DNA of 64,000 nucleotides from Eriocheir sinensis (taxonomy: Eukaryota; Arthropoda; Malacostraca; Decapoda; Varunidae): the NCBI RefSeq assembly GCF_024679095.1, contig NC_066531.1, forward strand, positions 92,501 to 156,500. The letters run 5' to 3'. The notes beneath the pieces are model-generated. The model was not told the origin of the DNA and searched no databases. It saw nothing but the letters and a program-made list of their open reading frames with translations. Below, one piece after another: positions 30,739-41,454 of the stretch. Position 1 is the first letter of the stretch, and the number at the start of each line of letters is the position of its first letter. Position numbers and translations under genes: made by a program.

Positions 30739-31418
30739 TTATCCCGGTAGTAGCGACGGGCCAAATTTGTGGCTTTATCGTGTGCCAGCGACGGGCCAAA
30801 TTTGTGGCTTTATCGTGTGCCAGCGACGCGCCAAATTTGTGGCTTTATCGTGTGCCAGCGACGGGCCAAATTTGTGGCTTTATCGTGTGCCAGCGACGGG
30901 CCAAATTTGTGGCTTTATCGTGTGCCAACGACGGGCCAAATTTGTGGCTTTATCGTGTGCCAGCGACGCGCCAAATTTGTGGCTTTATCGTGTGCCAGCG
31001 ACGCGCCAAATTTGTGGCTTTATCGTGTGCCAGCGACGCGCCAAATTTGTGGCTTTATCGTGTGCCAGCGATGCGCCAAATTTGTGGCTTTATCGTGTGC
31101 CAGCGACGCGCCAAATTTGTGGCTTTATCGTGTGCCAGCGACGGGCCAAATTTGTGGCTTTATCGTGCGCCAGCGACGGGCCAAATTTGTGGCTTTATCG
31201 TGTGCCAGCGACGCGCCAAATTTGTGGCTTTATCGTGTGCCAGCGACGGGCCAAATTTGTGCCATGATATAAACCCCCCAAAATAGATGATGCATAAACT
31301 GATCACAAATGCTTTGATATATATTATGAAATGGTTTGTGTGAGTGATGATTTTTTTCTCATTTTTTCTCGCTTAGAGGGACCATTAAGAAACATGATCC
31401 CAGCAGCTACCGTGTTAG
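30739..31418 (+). mobile_element. TTAA-V element copy 3 (diverged unit type)
   Basis: Flanks have decayed to TTAT (30739-30742) and TTAG (31415-31418). Left end CCCGGTAGTAGCG, right end CAGCTACCGTG. It has 15 tandem 35-bp units in which GTAGCAG has become GTGCCAG and TTACCGT has become TTATCGT. GGGCC and GCGCC alternate irregularly. The right module is as in other copies. Loss of TAG from the unit leaves all three plus frames open, giving spurious repeat proteins. Confidence 0.88.
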
Positions 31419-32021
31419 GCATTAGCATTGCCTCGTGCGGGTACATTTAAGTGAAAAAAAATATATATGGTGCGAGGTATTTAGAAGCAACAGCGGAATG
31501 GTGAGACACTTTGTGCATTACTGATTATTTTGAGGTTTTTAGTTATGGTATCTGCTTGGAAATGGGTTACAAAGAAATGGTTGAGGTTGTCGAATAATAA
31601 CGATAATTTGGAGCCGTAGGACAGGTTCGTGTGTGTACCTTTTCGTCTGCCAACGTAGTTCCCTTGTATTTTAAAGTTTTATTTTCTTAAATTCCTACCA
31701 CACGTCTTCTTTTCCTCGTACTCCTTTCCTGTACACCCATGTCTGTTCTTTCCGCTTTATTCATTGTAATTCTATTCTTTTTTGGTCGGTCTGTGCTTCC
31801 TTTCCATTTACTTGTCAATTATTCACTCTGCTTTTTCCTCACGATTTTAAGTTTTCATTTCCTCACCCACCTAGAAGTACAAACATTTCTTAACTGTTTT
31901 CATCCTTCCTTCTTCAAATTCCTCATTTTCTATCATTTTCTTTCTTTTTCACCTTCCTCATTATTTTTACATTTTATTTATTAATTTCCCCTTCATCTCC
32001 ATTTTCCTTATTTTCTTCTTT

Positions 32022-32025
<4 letters not shown>
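31419..32025. other. Unassigned pyrimidine-rich sequence
   Basis: T/C-rich, no family recognised. An 81-codon open stretch (31739-31984) is low-complexity hydrophobic and has no domain. Confidence 0.4.

Positions 32026-32108
<83 letters not shown>
32026..32108. repeat. (GA)n microsatellite
   Basis: About 41 GA units. Confidence 0.98.
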
Positions 32109-32112
<4 letters not shown>

Positions 32113-32235
32113 TGCGAATTTCTGCATGTTTACAATCACCCTCGTCTCCTTCCCTCCCCTCCCCTTAGCGCTCCGTAATCACAGAGACTCAGTTTTCACA
32201 GTTTTCTTCATCCCTTAATGCTGATCTTTCCACTG

Positions 32236-32288
<53 letters not shown>

Positions 32289-32771
32289 GCGAATACAATT
32301 ATGATAACTAGAAATGTTAAGACAAAATTTAGCGTCTACTTGTGATACGTGTCTAGGCAGGGAATTCTTTAATCTTTTTTCTTATGAGTTTCTTCGGCTG
32401 TGATTTATTTTCGGTCGTCGTCATGGCAACGATGCTCTTAATCTTGGTTCAGTGGGCTTCTCGACTTCCACTTTCTTCCAGTATAAAGTGGAAAATGCGT
32501 CAGTCTGGCATCACTCTTGAGTTGATTCCATACTTGCCAATCTAATAAATTGTGGATCGCATCGTTGCCGTAGAAGAAAACAAGGAAGATGAGTGTCGAG
32601 ATGAGGACTGTAGCAAAAAAGAAAAGAAAAAGAAAAGAAAAGGGGAGGACGAGATTCATGGACGATTTGATGTGTGTTTTAGACAGGTATAGAGATTAAC
32701 GGGATTTCAAAATGTGGTGAAATAATGAAGTGACTAGCGTGACCGGACTGAAACCCGGCGTGCAGCTCACC
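32109..32771. other. Unassigned sequence with (CTA)n
   Basis: (CTA)n at 32236-32288. No other feature recognised. Confidence 0.4.
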
Positions 32772-33002
32772 AATAGTCTTCCAAATATGTCGAGGCCGGT
32801 CTGTCGTCGGCTCCCGCGGGTCCTTTCCTCCCCTCTGCTCTGCCACACAGTCCCAGCACCTATCTCTTCCCCTCATACGTAAGCTATAGGTAACATATGA
32901 GAGGGTAAAATAGGTGTTGGGACTGTGTGGCAGAGCAGAGGGGAGAAATGGACCCGCGGGAGCCAACGCCAAAACGGACTCGACAATTTGGTTTCACTAT
33001 AG
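32772..33002. mobile_element. 231-bp palindromic element, copy 1
   Basis: Two arms of about 115 bp meet at CATACGTAAGCTATAGGTAA. Shared phrases are CTCTGCTCTGCCACACAGTC and GGAGCC. Left arm begins TAGTCTTCC, right arm ends GGTTTCACTATA. A second copy of the same length lies at 42504-42734 in opposite orientation. Non-coding foldback or MITE; TA may be the target. Confidence 0.75.
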
Positions 33003-33373
33003 CTGTTCATCTTCCCTATTGGGCTGGTAAATAAATGGGTACTTTGGGAAATCTACACTGAGGGAACCCTGATGTAAAACTTGCCCAGTGTCCCGGGGCT
33101 ATGGGTTTACCCATCATAAGCTCAAGGGAGTAGGTAGGGAGACACCTACCGAAACGGGCGCAAGCCACTCCCGGTGAGGTATATACGGGAAGCGAGGAGG
33201 GTGCTGCAAGCCCCCCAAAGACCCTTCCTGTGTCCTCACTTTCCGTTTCCCTATTGTCTCATCTACACCAGAGAGGAGATCAGTATGCTCTCTAAAGACA
33301 AACCCTCCTACTTTACACACGACACTAAATACACGCAACACACATCACTTCCCCAAAAAATTTCAAAATTCAT
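33003..33373. other. Unassigned sequence, possibly LINE-B 5' region
   Basis: Lies directly upstream of the LINE-B endonuclease start. No domain recognised. It could be LINE-B 5' untranslated or ORF1 remnant. Confidence 0.3.
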
Positions 33374-33615
33374 AATGGCTATTAAACGTCGGAGTACACG
33401 TTTGGGGGGGACCACAAATGCCCCAAGAGCGGACTCCACTTTCGGCCTTCGAACCAAGAGGTGTTTTGATACCTCTTCCAACTTTCTTTTTATTATCTTC
33501 TGCAAAATTCGCCTTCTTCGCTCTAATTTTCATTTTGTGGAACAAAGTCTCTCCTCCTCTAAACCTCACCTTCTCTTCTTCACCGAAACCCAGGGACAGA
33601 CATAAGCACCGAGGC
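33374..33615 (+). pseudogene. LINE-B endonuclease N-terminal fragment
   Basis: The reading L-R-S-N-F-H-F-V-E-Q-S-L-S-S-S-K-P-H-L-L-F, then T-E-T-Q, is the start of an AP-endonuclease-like LINE domain, where the E of T-E-T is a conserved metal-binding residue. It breaks off soon after. It is homologous to the debris at 1-139 and 1026-1075 and shows an uninterrupted version of the site occupied by TTAA-V copy 1. Confidence 0.7.
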
Positions 33616-33719
33616 TACGCGCGGCTATAGCCTATGACTAATTTTACCTTTACCTAAGAGTCTATGGAAGTGCGAAATTATCATAGTAATATATACGCAA
33701 CAACTTATATTTACACATA

Positions 33720-34890
33720 TTATTACGTCTGCGTTAACTGACTTTTCGTACCGCTTTTTTCACATGTAAATACGCGTTCATTGTATGCAAACCTGTTATA
33801 ACAGTTAAATAAATAAATAAACAAACATTTGACTTTGCACAAAATACTCACCAAATATGTAACTAATACTTCATTGGATTGCTCTTCCTCTTGAGAACTT
33901 CCTTTAGGCGTTTGGGAAGAGATTTTGCGAAGAGATTTTGTCGGGGTCAAGCGACTCCCGGGCACTGCGCAGCTCCGCCTCCAGCTTGGGCAAAGATGAC
34001 GTCTTTTTTCTCTCAACCTGGCTTTGATTATGGCCCTAAGGTTTCCGATGGGTGCAAGATAAAGAGAGTTCGCTGGCTAGTCCGTGATATTTAATACTAG
34101 AGTCAGATGGCCAGTTTGTTATCAGTTTCGCCGTGCGTGGTGGTGCGCCGTCCTGCTGGAAAATGTCTGTGCCACTCTTCTCAAAAGACGACTCCAAGTG
34201 CTCGTTCAGAATTATGTAATAGGATTCTTTAGTCACAGTCTCATTTTGCGGTAATATCACTAAGTTACCCAAGCCACCATACCCAAAGCTGCCCCACACC
34301 ATTGGAAAGGGGTCCGAATCACGCTCCCGCCACACTCTGTCCTGAAGTCACCGACACGGAATATGGCTTCATTAGACCACAGAACCCTCTTCCATCTCCC
34401 CAAGTTCCAGTCTTTATCTTCCTTGGCGAACAAAACCCTCCTTTTTCTCTGTGCGTCATTAATCAGGGGCTTTTTCCGCGCCCTCACTTTTCTGTATCCA
34501 AGGTCGGCGTGCAGCACGCGCTGAACGATTCTTACGGACGTGCCACCGAGGAGGTTTGGATGTTGTTCCTTAAGTTTTCTTGCCGTAAGAGTCGGGTTAC
34601 ATTCAATCTCCCTCCTTAATAGTTTCGAAGTCCGAGGGGCAGTGCTGCGGGGCCTGCCTCCCCCGTGTCCATGTGCCGGCACCTTCACGTGTTTTCAAGC
34701 CTAATTTATGGCACTCTATCAAACGCATGATATCGTAATGAGATGTGTATTTTCTAGACATAACGATAAGGAAACAATGGACACAAAATATCTCGCGAGT
34801 ACAAGCAAAAAAATAACAAAGCCCGCGGTGGAAGAAAACGTTGACAGCACTCAAAACCGTTAAACAATAAAGCCCCTTTCCCACCTTCAC
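33720..34890 (-). pseudogene. Tc1-like transposase, decayed
   Basis: The minus strand reads an N-terminal helix-turn-helix part (M-S-R-K-Y-T-S-H-Y-D-I-M-R-L at 34785-34745), then G-G-R-P-R near 34655. The first DDE block is L-W-S-N-E-A-I-F near 34370, where the usual Asp is Asn. The second block is F-Q-Q-D-G-A-P-P-R-T-A near 34150 and is intact. The third block is frame-shifted near 34065 and reads S-L-Y-L-A-P-I-G-N-L where S-P-D-L-x-P-I-E-N-L is usual. The C-terminus is L-P-K-L-E-A-E-L-R-S-A near 33990. It spans close to the usual length of about 340 codons but has lost two catalytic acids. I did not find clear terminal inverted repeats. Confidence 0.8.
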
Positions 34891-35239
34891 GAATTCTATG
34901 CCGATGAGCTACGAACTTGACATCGTGGTGCATCGTGAGGTATGTTGATCAATTAGGCTTCATTCGTAGACAACTTCGTAGCGACTCGTAGTGGATCGTG
35001 GCGGTTCGCGATACTGGCGAAAAAAGTTAAACATGTTTAAAATTTCTTCACGATGCGCTACGATCTCAAATTTCGTTGGTCATCGTAGGTGCATCGTAGG
35101 TGCTTCGTAGATCTTAGCGGTATCTTGGAGCATCGTGGAACATCGTAGCGGTTTGTCATTCAGCTTGAACTTCGGCTTCATCCAAGAACCGCTACGATGA
35201 TCTACGATGCTGCCAAGATGTACTACGATAGACTACAGA
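34891..35239. repeat. Cluster of CATCGTAG/CTACGATG motifs
   Basis: About 20 occurrences of CGTAG, CATCGT or their complements in 350 bp. The right half (35105-35235) is an imperfect palindrome centred near 35168. No coding. It is probably the end of an unrecognised DNA element, with the motifs as protein-binding repeats (inference). Confidence 0.5.
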
Positions 35240-35513
35240 GACTTGGGCCAACCCTGCACATCTAATCTCCGAACTGTCACTTCCTGGGTACGAAAGCTCC
35301 CACAAAAATCGAAAGCACAAGAAAGGAGGAGGAGGAGTTTGCTACGTAAAAAGTACGTTCCCTGCCATAAAAATAGACAAACAGGACGCAGAGAAATACG
35401 ATTCCGTCTATGTGGAAATAACCACAAATAATAAGAAACTAACACTTGCAACCGTATACAGGCCCCCAAAACAACAGGCAGCCGACGACACTACCCTGTG
35501 CGATGAAAATCAT
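35240..35513 (+). pseudogene. LINE-C (CR1-like) endonuclease fragment, left part
   Basis: Reads, with frame changes, K-G-G-G-V-C near 35330, Y-V-E-I-T-T-N-N-K-K-L-T-L-A-T-V-Y-R-P-P-K near 35405-35465, then T-T-L-C-D-E. The T-V-Y-R-P-P block is typical of CR1 endonucleases. Reading resumes at 37266 after a 1.75-kb insertion. Confidence 0.75.
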
Positions 35514-35937
35514 GCTGGGATCACACATCTGCGATTTCGCTCTGCGACGGTTGGCGATTTTGAAAATGCACGAAATCGTGGGGGCATCGCCAGTGTCTCC
35601 GCGAGTTTGCCTCTGTTTCAACTCACAGCAACATGGCGAGGGAGGGTCGCTCGCCTATACGCACATGAGGGCGACAGGCGTCGGGACGTCGAGGTGAGTC
35701 GTGCGCGAATGCGCGACTGTACGCAGAGGAGCCCAATTTTGAAAATAAAACCCGTTGCGACGGTTTGCGATGAACGAAGGGCCTGGCGACTATGCGCAAC
35801 CGCCCCTCGTCTAGCCGCTCGATGCCGCTCGACGTCACACGCATGGTCGAAAAAACGTCGTGGGCGCGTCGCTGTACGACCCATATAGGCGGGCAACACT
35901 ATTCGCGCTCCCTCTACCATCCATCCCCCACACACCA

Positions 35938-35939
<2 letters not shown>

Positions 35940-36031
<92 letters not shown>
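35940..36031. repeat. (TA)n microsatellite
   Basis: About 45 TA units with one AAA interruption near 35984. Confidence 0.97.
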
Positions 36032-36033
<2 letters not shown>

Positions 36034-36565
36034 TAACTAACTAATCAGAAATTAATCTTGGCACCCTGCATATCCCGACGCTCTAACGCTAAGGTTATTA
36101 TATCGGCTGATCAACCTTATAGGTTTTCAATAAGGTAAAATAATCCCCATCTGGCAACGCCAGTTGCTTGTGTCGACTCAAATTTGATAGTCGGTTAGTA
36201 ACGACCACCCAGTGCTTCAAGTAAGTAGTAGCCCGTGCTACCCTCCTTTCTGCCGCTGATATTGCTTTATTGTTTCTTGCTTCTAATTCAGCAGTTCTTA
36301 ACCTGGGGGTCGTGATCTCCTGGGAACGAAGTAAGTTGTTTTGAGGAATATTGGATTTTATTCGTATGGTGTAAGGTTTTCTGCATGTTGTACCGTATCT
36401 ACAACTTCTGTAATAAATTGAAAGTGGAAAGAGATTTAAAATCTGTAATAACTTGCCAACAAGCTAATGAAGTAGTCAAGAGAAATACATTATAATTTTA
36501 CTGTGTTCTCTAGCTAATAATTTTACTGTGTACACTAGCTTATAATTTTGCATTTTGTTAAACCA

Positions 36566-36801
36566 GGCTATTATTTTGCATTTATGAATACTATTCTATT
36601 ATTTTGTATTTATGAATACTAGGCTAATATTTAGCAGTTAGGAATACTATTCTATTATTTTGCATTTATGAACACTAGGGTATTATTTTGCATTTAGGAA
36701 TACTATTCTATTATTTTCCATTCATAAATACTAGGCTATTATTTAGCAGTTAGGAATAATATGCTATTATTATACATTCATGAATACTAGGCTATTATTT
36801 C
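36566..36801. repeat. 28-bp minisatellite, about 8.4 units
   Basis: Units end in GAATACTA and contain TATTATTT. Odd units mostly start GG and even units TT, and the TTAGCAGTTAGG variant occurs in units 3 and 7, so there is a four-unit higher-order pattern. Confidence 0.85.
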
Positions 36802-37265
36802 ACAGGCGGGCAGGGTAGCGGCGTGTGGCAGGACAGTGTGAGTTCAAGCGAGTGGTCGCCGCCAACGGTTTTTCACACCCTCCCGCTCTCTCGCTGCCAT
36901 CTCGCTTTCCGAAGCAGCGTCGCTGCCATACGCACGATGCACAAAGTAGCTCGCATATACGCTCGCATACACTGCGACCCCTTGCGTTTGACGAGGGTAT
37001 GCGAGCGCATACTGCGATGGTCTCTCGCTTAACCGTGCGAATAATCGTGCGATTTGGCCAATATCGCCGACTTTCTGCGAACTTTTTGAACATTTCAAAA
37101 TGTTCGCGCGACGGGCCGGCACCCGCATGTCGCGCGGACTTTATCGCGTGACTATTGCGACTAATCGCAGGGTCGTCGCTACGATGTCGAGCGTATATGC
37201 CGATTTCGGAAATTTTCAAAATCGCCAACCGTCGCAGAGCGAAATCGCGGATGTGTGATTCCAGC

Positions 37266-38055
37266 ATCACTCTCTAACACAAAGCAAGGAAGCAATAATA
37301 ACTGGGGAATTTAATTGCCCTAACATTGACTGGGGACTGTTGACTGGAGATCAAGAGGGTAAAAGGCTTATGGAAATGGTGGAGGATTCGTTCTTCACTC
37401 AAGTTGTAACTCAACCGACAAGAGAAAACAATCTGCTGGATCTGGTATTAGTGAGAGACCCCGACCTCATTCGCGACTGTGAAGTTGGTGAAAAAATTAA
37501 TGGTTGCGATCACCACTTAATCCGTTTTAATGTCAACATAAGCCACAAACTCGTAGACAATCTGTCAGTGATACCAGATTACAAAAAAGGGCTCAACCGT
37601 ACGAGAAACTACTCAAGCAACTCAATCTCTTTACACTGGAGAAAAGACGCCTACGGAGGGATATGATTCAAGTCTTCAAGTAGCTGAAAAAGTTCAATAA
37701 CGTCGATTACTCCAAATTCTTTGAACTGCAAACCAACTCAAGAACTAGAAATAATGGTTTACCCATTCAGTCGAGTCGATGTAACAGAGACATTGGAAGG
37801 AGTTTCCTTTCAAACCGAGTCATCCGCCACTGGAACAATCTTCCCTCAGGAGTATAAATGCGAATACCATCAACTCTTTCAAAAATCGAATCGACCGTCA
37901 TTTCGTTGCGTCAAGGGTAAATTGAATACCCAGGAGCTTTCATCTGCTTCTCAGGCCCCCAGTGGCTGTCGAGCAGATTAAATCACCAAAGCGGGCAGCC
38001 TCGTAATAAGCCAGACTTTCTGCTGCCTGCATTTCCATGTTTCTTCCATGTCTCC
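37266..38055 (+). pseudogene. LINE-C right part, with the whole RT palm deleted
   Basis: Continues the endonuclease: I-T-G-E-F-N-C-P-N-I-D-W-G near 37295-37335, T-R-E-N-N-L-L-D-L-V-L near 37420, and C-D-H-H-L-I-R near 37505. At about 37590 it jumps to the element's C-terminus (L-N-L-F-T-L-E-K-R-R, near 37620-37650). It then continues N-N-V-D-Y-S-K-F, R-H-W-N-N-L-P and a 3' end with the CCATGTTTC repeat near 38030. About 500 codons of RT are missing. Inactive. Confidence 0.8.
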
Positions 38056-39854
38056 ACGCTTATCCTCCTCTGGTTGATATTGGTAAGTTTTACGTGAATA
38101 AATTATAACTATATGATATCCAGTCCGCTTATATCTAGGAAACATTTATAACTTTTTTTTTCAAATCTTCTTTCATTGTTTTCATTTGTTTTTCTGTTTC
38201 ATATTTTCCCAAATTCCGTCTTTTCCTTTACTTCTTAACCTTATACCCTCATTTTCTGCATCCTCTGCCTTTACCCTTCACCCCATCCATGCTCTGACCA
38301 ATTTCCTTTTGTTCGTCCCCAATGCCGTCAACCCCTGCGCTTGTTCCTTTCCCCGCCCCGTGTTCTCCTCTTCCCCGCCTAAAGTCCTCTATCTCTCCTT
38401 CACACGTCTAACTTCTCTTGATGACGCTCTCTCATCCCTCCTCCCGCTTCCTCCTTCTTGAAAGCACGTCGGCGGAAATTTAATAAATCGAAACAAAAGA
38501 AATCTTATCGTAAAAAGGATTACTAGGCCGAGGTGAAGTCAGCTGCAGGCAGAAGAGGGGAGGCAGTCCCGGAATATTAAATAACTTACTAAGACTTTTG
38601 AAGTATGTTGTTTTACCCGGGATTCTTGTCATGCCATACTGGCGTCTGAAGACAGTCAAGACTGCTATGTGCTCGGAAATGCTCAGCTGCCCAGTAAAAA
38701 CATAAATGTATGCATCGATTTTCTTTGGTTTTACTTAGATAGGTAGCAAAGGCACAAGTGTATTATTCAGATGCGAAGGGGAGAGTTAGTGCTTCTATAA
38801 ATGATTGGATCAAGAGGAGCGACTGGCACGCCTGACTGAGAGAAGAGGCGGAGTGAGACGCAGGAAATTGGAGGCACGGCCGGCTTCGGGGAGGGAGAGA
38901 GAGGATGGGGCTGGATATAGGTGAAAGGAGGGTAGAGCTGAGAGGAGAGGAGAGGAGAGATGAGGATAGAAGAGGAGTGCGCAGGAGAATGGGAGGGAAA
39001 GGGAGGGGGGGGGGGGGGAGAGGGAAGGAGCAAGACAAGAGCAGCAGGAGGGAATGAACTTTGAAAATCACTTACTAAAGTTTCAGATATTTTTTCAAAC
39101 TTTCAGCAACTGATGAATATCAAGTTCATTTAGATCGAAAAATATTCATAAAAGGCAGATTTTCCACTAGACGGGAGTTCAATGCAAGACTTTATTCGTC
39201 TAAAATTGCAGACACCGCTCACCTATTTGCTTGATAAGTGAAATTTCATTGGCAATAAACGATTAGCTGTGTCTTTTGTTTCAGATCTTAACAACTAGAA
39301 AAGCTGCAGACATGTCTCGTTTTCATTCTAGTAATGCAATTTCGTGGTGTTGAATAGAAAATCGATAGCAACCTAAATATGTTACACGCCTTCTACTACA
39401 CTTACCAACACTGGCACAGCTGAAACACTTATATACAACAATTCCTCTCTTCGGGACCTCAGTAGCCTTGTCCCACGACGTTGAGGGGTTATAAAAGGGT
39501 TCCCAGTTTCCAACACAAGGACGTTTGGGGGAAGAAGAGTAAAGCAAAGTGTACAGTATATACACGCGTCTCTAGCTACATTTTTATTCCGAGTATTTTG
39601 GATCCCGCTGTACACTTTGCAGGGAGGAAAATACGTCTTACCTTTAATGGCGCGTGTTCTAAGGCCAGTGCTTTACTAACTGATTGACTGAGTGACATGA
39701 CAAGTGAGACAAACGATCAGACATACAGACTAACAGACAAGCGGCAAAATGACAATGATTGATTGGCTGACTGATCTGATGACAGGCTGATAGACTGACT
39801 TGCATGCTGACCGTCTGACTGACCGACTATTAGGTAAGGCGGCTGTTGATCAAC
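38056..39854. other. Unassigned sequence with polypurine and G-rich stretch
   Basis: No coding or transposon signature recognised. 38880-39060 is strongly purine-rich and includes GGGAGGGAAAGGGAGGGG followed by more G at 38991-39018. 39680-39830 has GACTGACT-like phrases. Confidence 0.4.
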
Positions 39855-40103
39855 TTAACCCCTTGACTGCGAATTTCCTACAAGAAGTCATCACCAAGCT
39901 ACAGAAATGGAACAAAAAGTGGCTGCTACAGTTCAATGAAGAAGAATGTAAATCCATGTATCTTGAGAGGGGAAATCCAACATACCAATACCACATGGGA
40001 AACACTCCACTATCCACCACAGAGGCAGAGAATGATTTGAGACTATATGTAACCAGGCTATCAGTGAAAGCCAAATCCGCGACAGTCGCACCGGACGGGT
40101 TAA
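39855..40103 (+). mobile_element. TTAA-R element copy c
   Basis: TTAA at 39855-39858 and 40100-40103, total 249 bp. Left end CCCCTTGACTGCGAATTTCC, right end CGCACCGGACGGG. The RT-derived interior is fully open here: I-T-K-L-Q-K-W-N-K-K-W-L-L-Q-F-N, then Y-Q-Y-H-M-G-N-T-P-L-S-T-T-E-A-E. Confidence 0.87.
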
Positions 40104-40535
40104 TAAGTGTTTGCAAACGTAACGAGTCTGATTGCTTTTAACACACATCATATATTTCCTTAAGCAACATCTCTGTTCTTTTTTCACATTTAAAAAGTGA
40201 AAAAGGAGAATTTCACAGTAATTTTTCATATGATAATTATCTTCTCTTCGAGTAATACAATTGTATGCTAGGAAAAAGGAAGTTATATAACATTTCAAAT
40301 GAACTGCATAGTTAATTACGTGAATCATAATTAATATCACCAAATGATGAATAGTGCAGTGGGCAGAAGTGATGTGCTCAACAAAGAGAAGGGAGGGAAG
40401 ACTGAGCATAAAGTGCCGCTAATAATCGAGGCGTCAAACAGGTGAACAAATGACACGTTGGGGCCCCGAGACAAGACAGGGAAGGAGAACGTGCATACTG
40501 CAGTGTGTTACGGGGATCACCTCGCTGGGTACTCT
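40104..40535. other. Unassigned A/T-rich sequence
   Basis: Between two TTAA elements. No feature recognised. Confidence 0.35.
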
Positions 40536-41192
40536 TTAACCCGGGAGCAGCGACGGGTCAAATTTGCGGCTTTACCGTGTACCAGCGATGGGCCAAATTT
40601 GCGGCTTTACCGTGTACCAGCGATGGGCCAAATTTGCGGTTTTATCGTGTACCAGCGATGGGCCAAATTTGCGGCTTTACCGTGTACCAGCGATGGGCCA
40701 AATTTGCGGCTTTACCGTGTACCAGCGACGGGCCAAATTTGTTTCTTTACCGTGTAGCAGCGACGGGCCAAATTTGTGGCTTTACCGTGTACCAGCGACG
40801 GGCCAAATTTGTTTCTTTACCGTGTACCAGTGACGGCCCAAATGTGTGGTTTTACCGTGTACCAGCGACGGGCCAAATTTGCTTCTTTACCGTGTACCAG
40901 TGACGGGCCAGTTTTGTGGCTTCACCGTGTACCAGCGACGGGCCAAATGTGTGGCTTTACCGTGTACTAGCGACGGGCCAAATGTGTGGCTTTACCGTGT
41001 ACCAGCGACGGGCCAAATTTCTGCCGTGATATAAACCTCCCAAAATAGATGATGCATAAACTGATCACACATGCGTTGATATATATTATGAAATGGTTTG
41101 CGTGAGTGATGATTCTTTCTCATTATTTTACCTAGAGGGGCCTTTAACCTAACCTAACCTAAGTAACATGACCCCCGCAGCTACCGGGTTAA
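40536..41192 (+). mobile_element. TTAA-V element copy 4
   Basis: TTAA at 40536-40539 and 41189-41192. Left end CCCGGGAGCAGCG, right end CGCAGCTACCGGG. It has 14 units of 35 bp with the GTACCAGCG variant; early units carry GCGATGGG and TTTGCGG, later ones GTTTCTTTACC or ATGTGTGG. The right module contains an extra CCTAACCTAACCTAA run at 41146-41163. Confidence 0.88.
41146..41163. repeat. Short (CCTAA)3 telomere-type run
   Basis: Three perfect CCTAA units, complement of the arthropod telomere repeat TTAGG, within the right module of TTAA-V copy 4. It is absent from the other four copies. Confidence 0.7.
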
Positions 41193-41281
41193 CTAGGTGT
41201 CGGAAAACAATGATTTTGCACGTTCTAACAATTGATTCAACTTTTTGTTGTAAGGAATTAACTTTTCCTTGTTTATCTTTG

Positions 41282-41395
<114 letters not shown>

Positions 41396-41454
41396 TCTAC
41401 GCACCTATATATCTATCTATTTAACTTTTTATCTAGTTACCTATCTTCTATATG

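Larger units (their letters stand above)
35514..37265. mobile_element. 1.75-kb non-autonomous DNA element with long TIRs, inserted in LINE-C
   Basis: Terminal inverted repeats of at least 54 bp begin GCTGGRATCACACAT and contain GCGATTTCGCTCTGCGACGG, with two mismatches. Flanks ATCAT (left) and ATCAC (right) may be a 5-bp target duplication. LINE-C reading D-E then H-S-L-T-Q-S-K-E continues across it. Both subterminal regions (35560-35900 and 36850-37230) are GC-rich and dense in GCGA/TCGC motifs. The middle holds (TA)n, a hAT-like scrap (CAGCAGTTCTTAACCTGGGG at 36290) and a 28-bp minisatellite. No transposase. Superfamily unassigned. Confidence 0.8.

Noticed and set aside
30518..31287. 249-, 167- and 168-codon repeat proteins
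   Set aside because: They are three frames of one 35-bp minisatellite inside a TTAA element.
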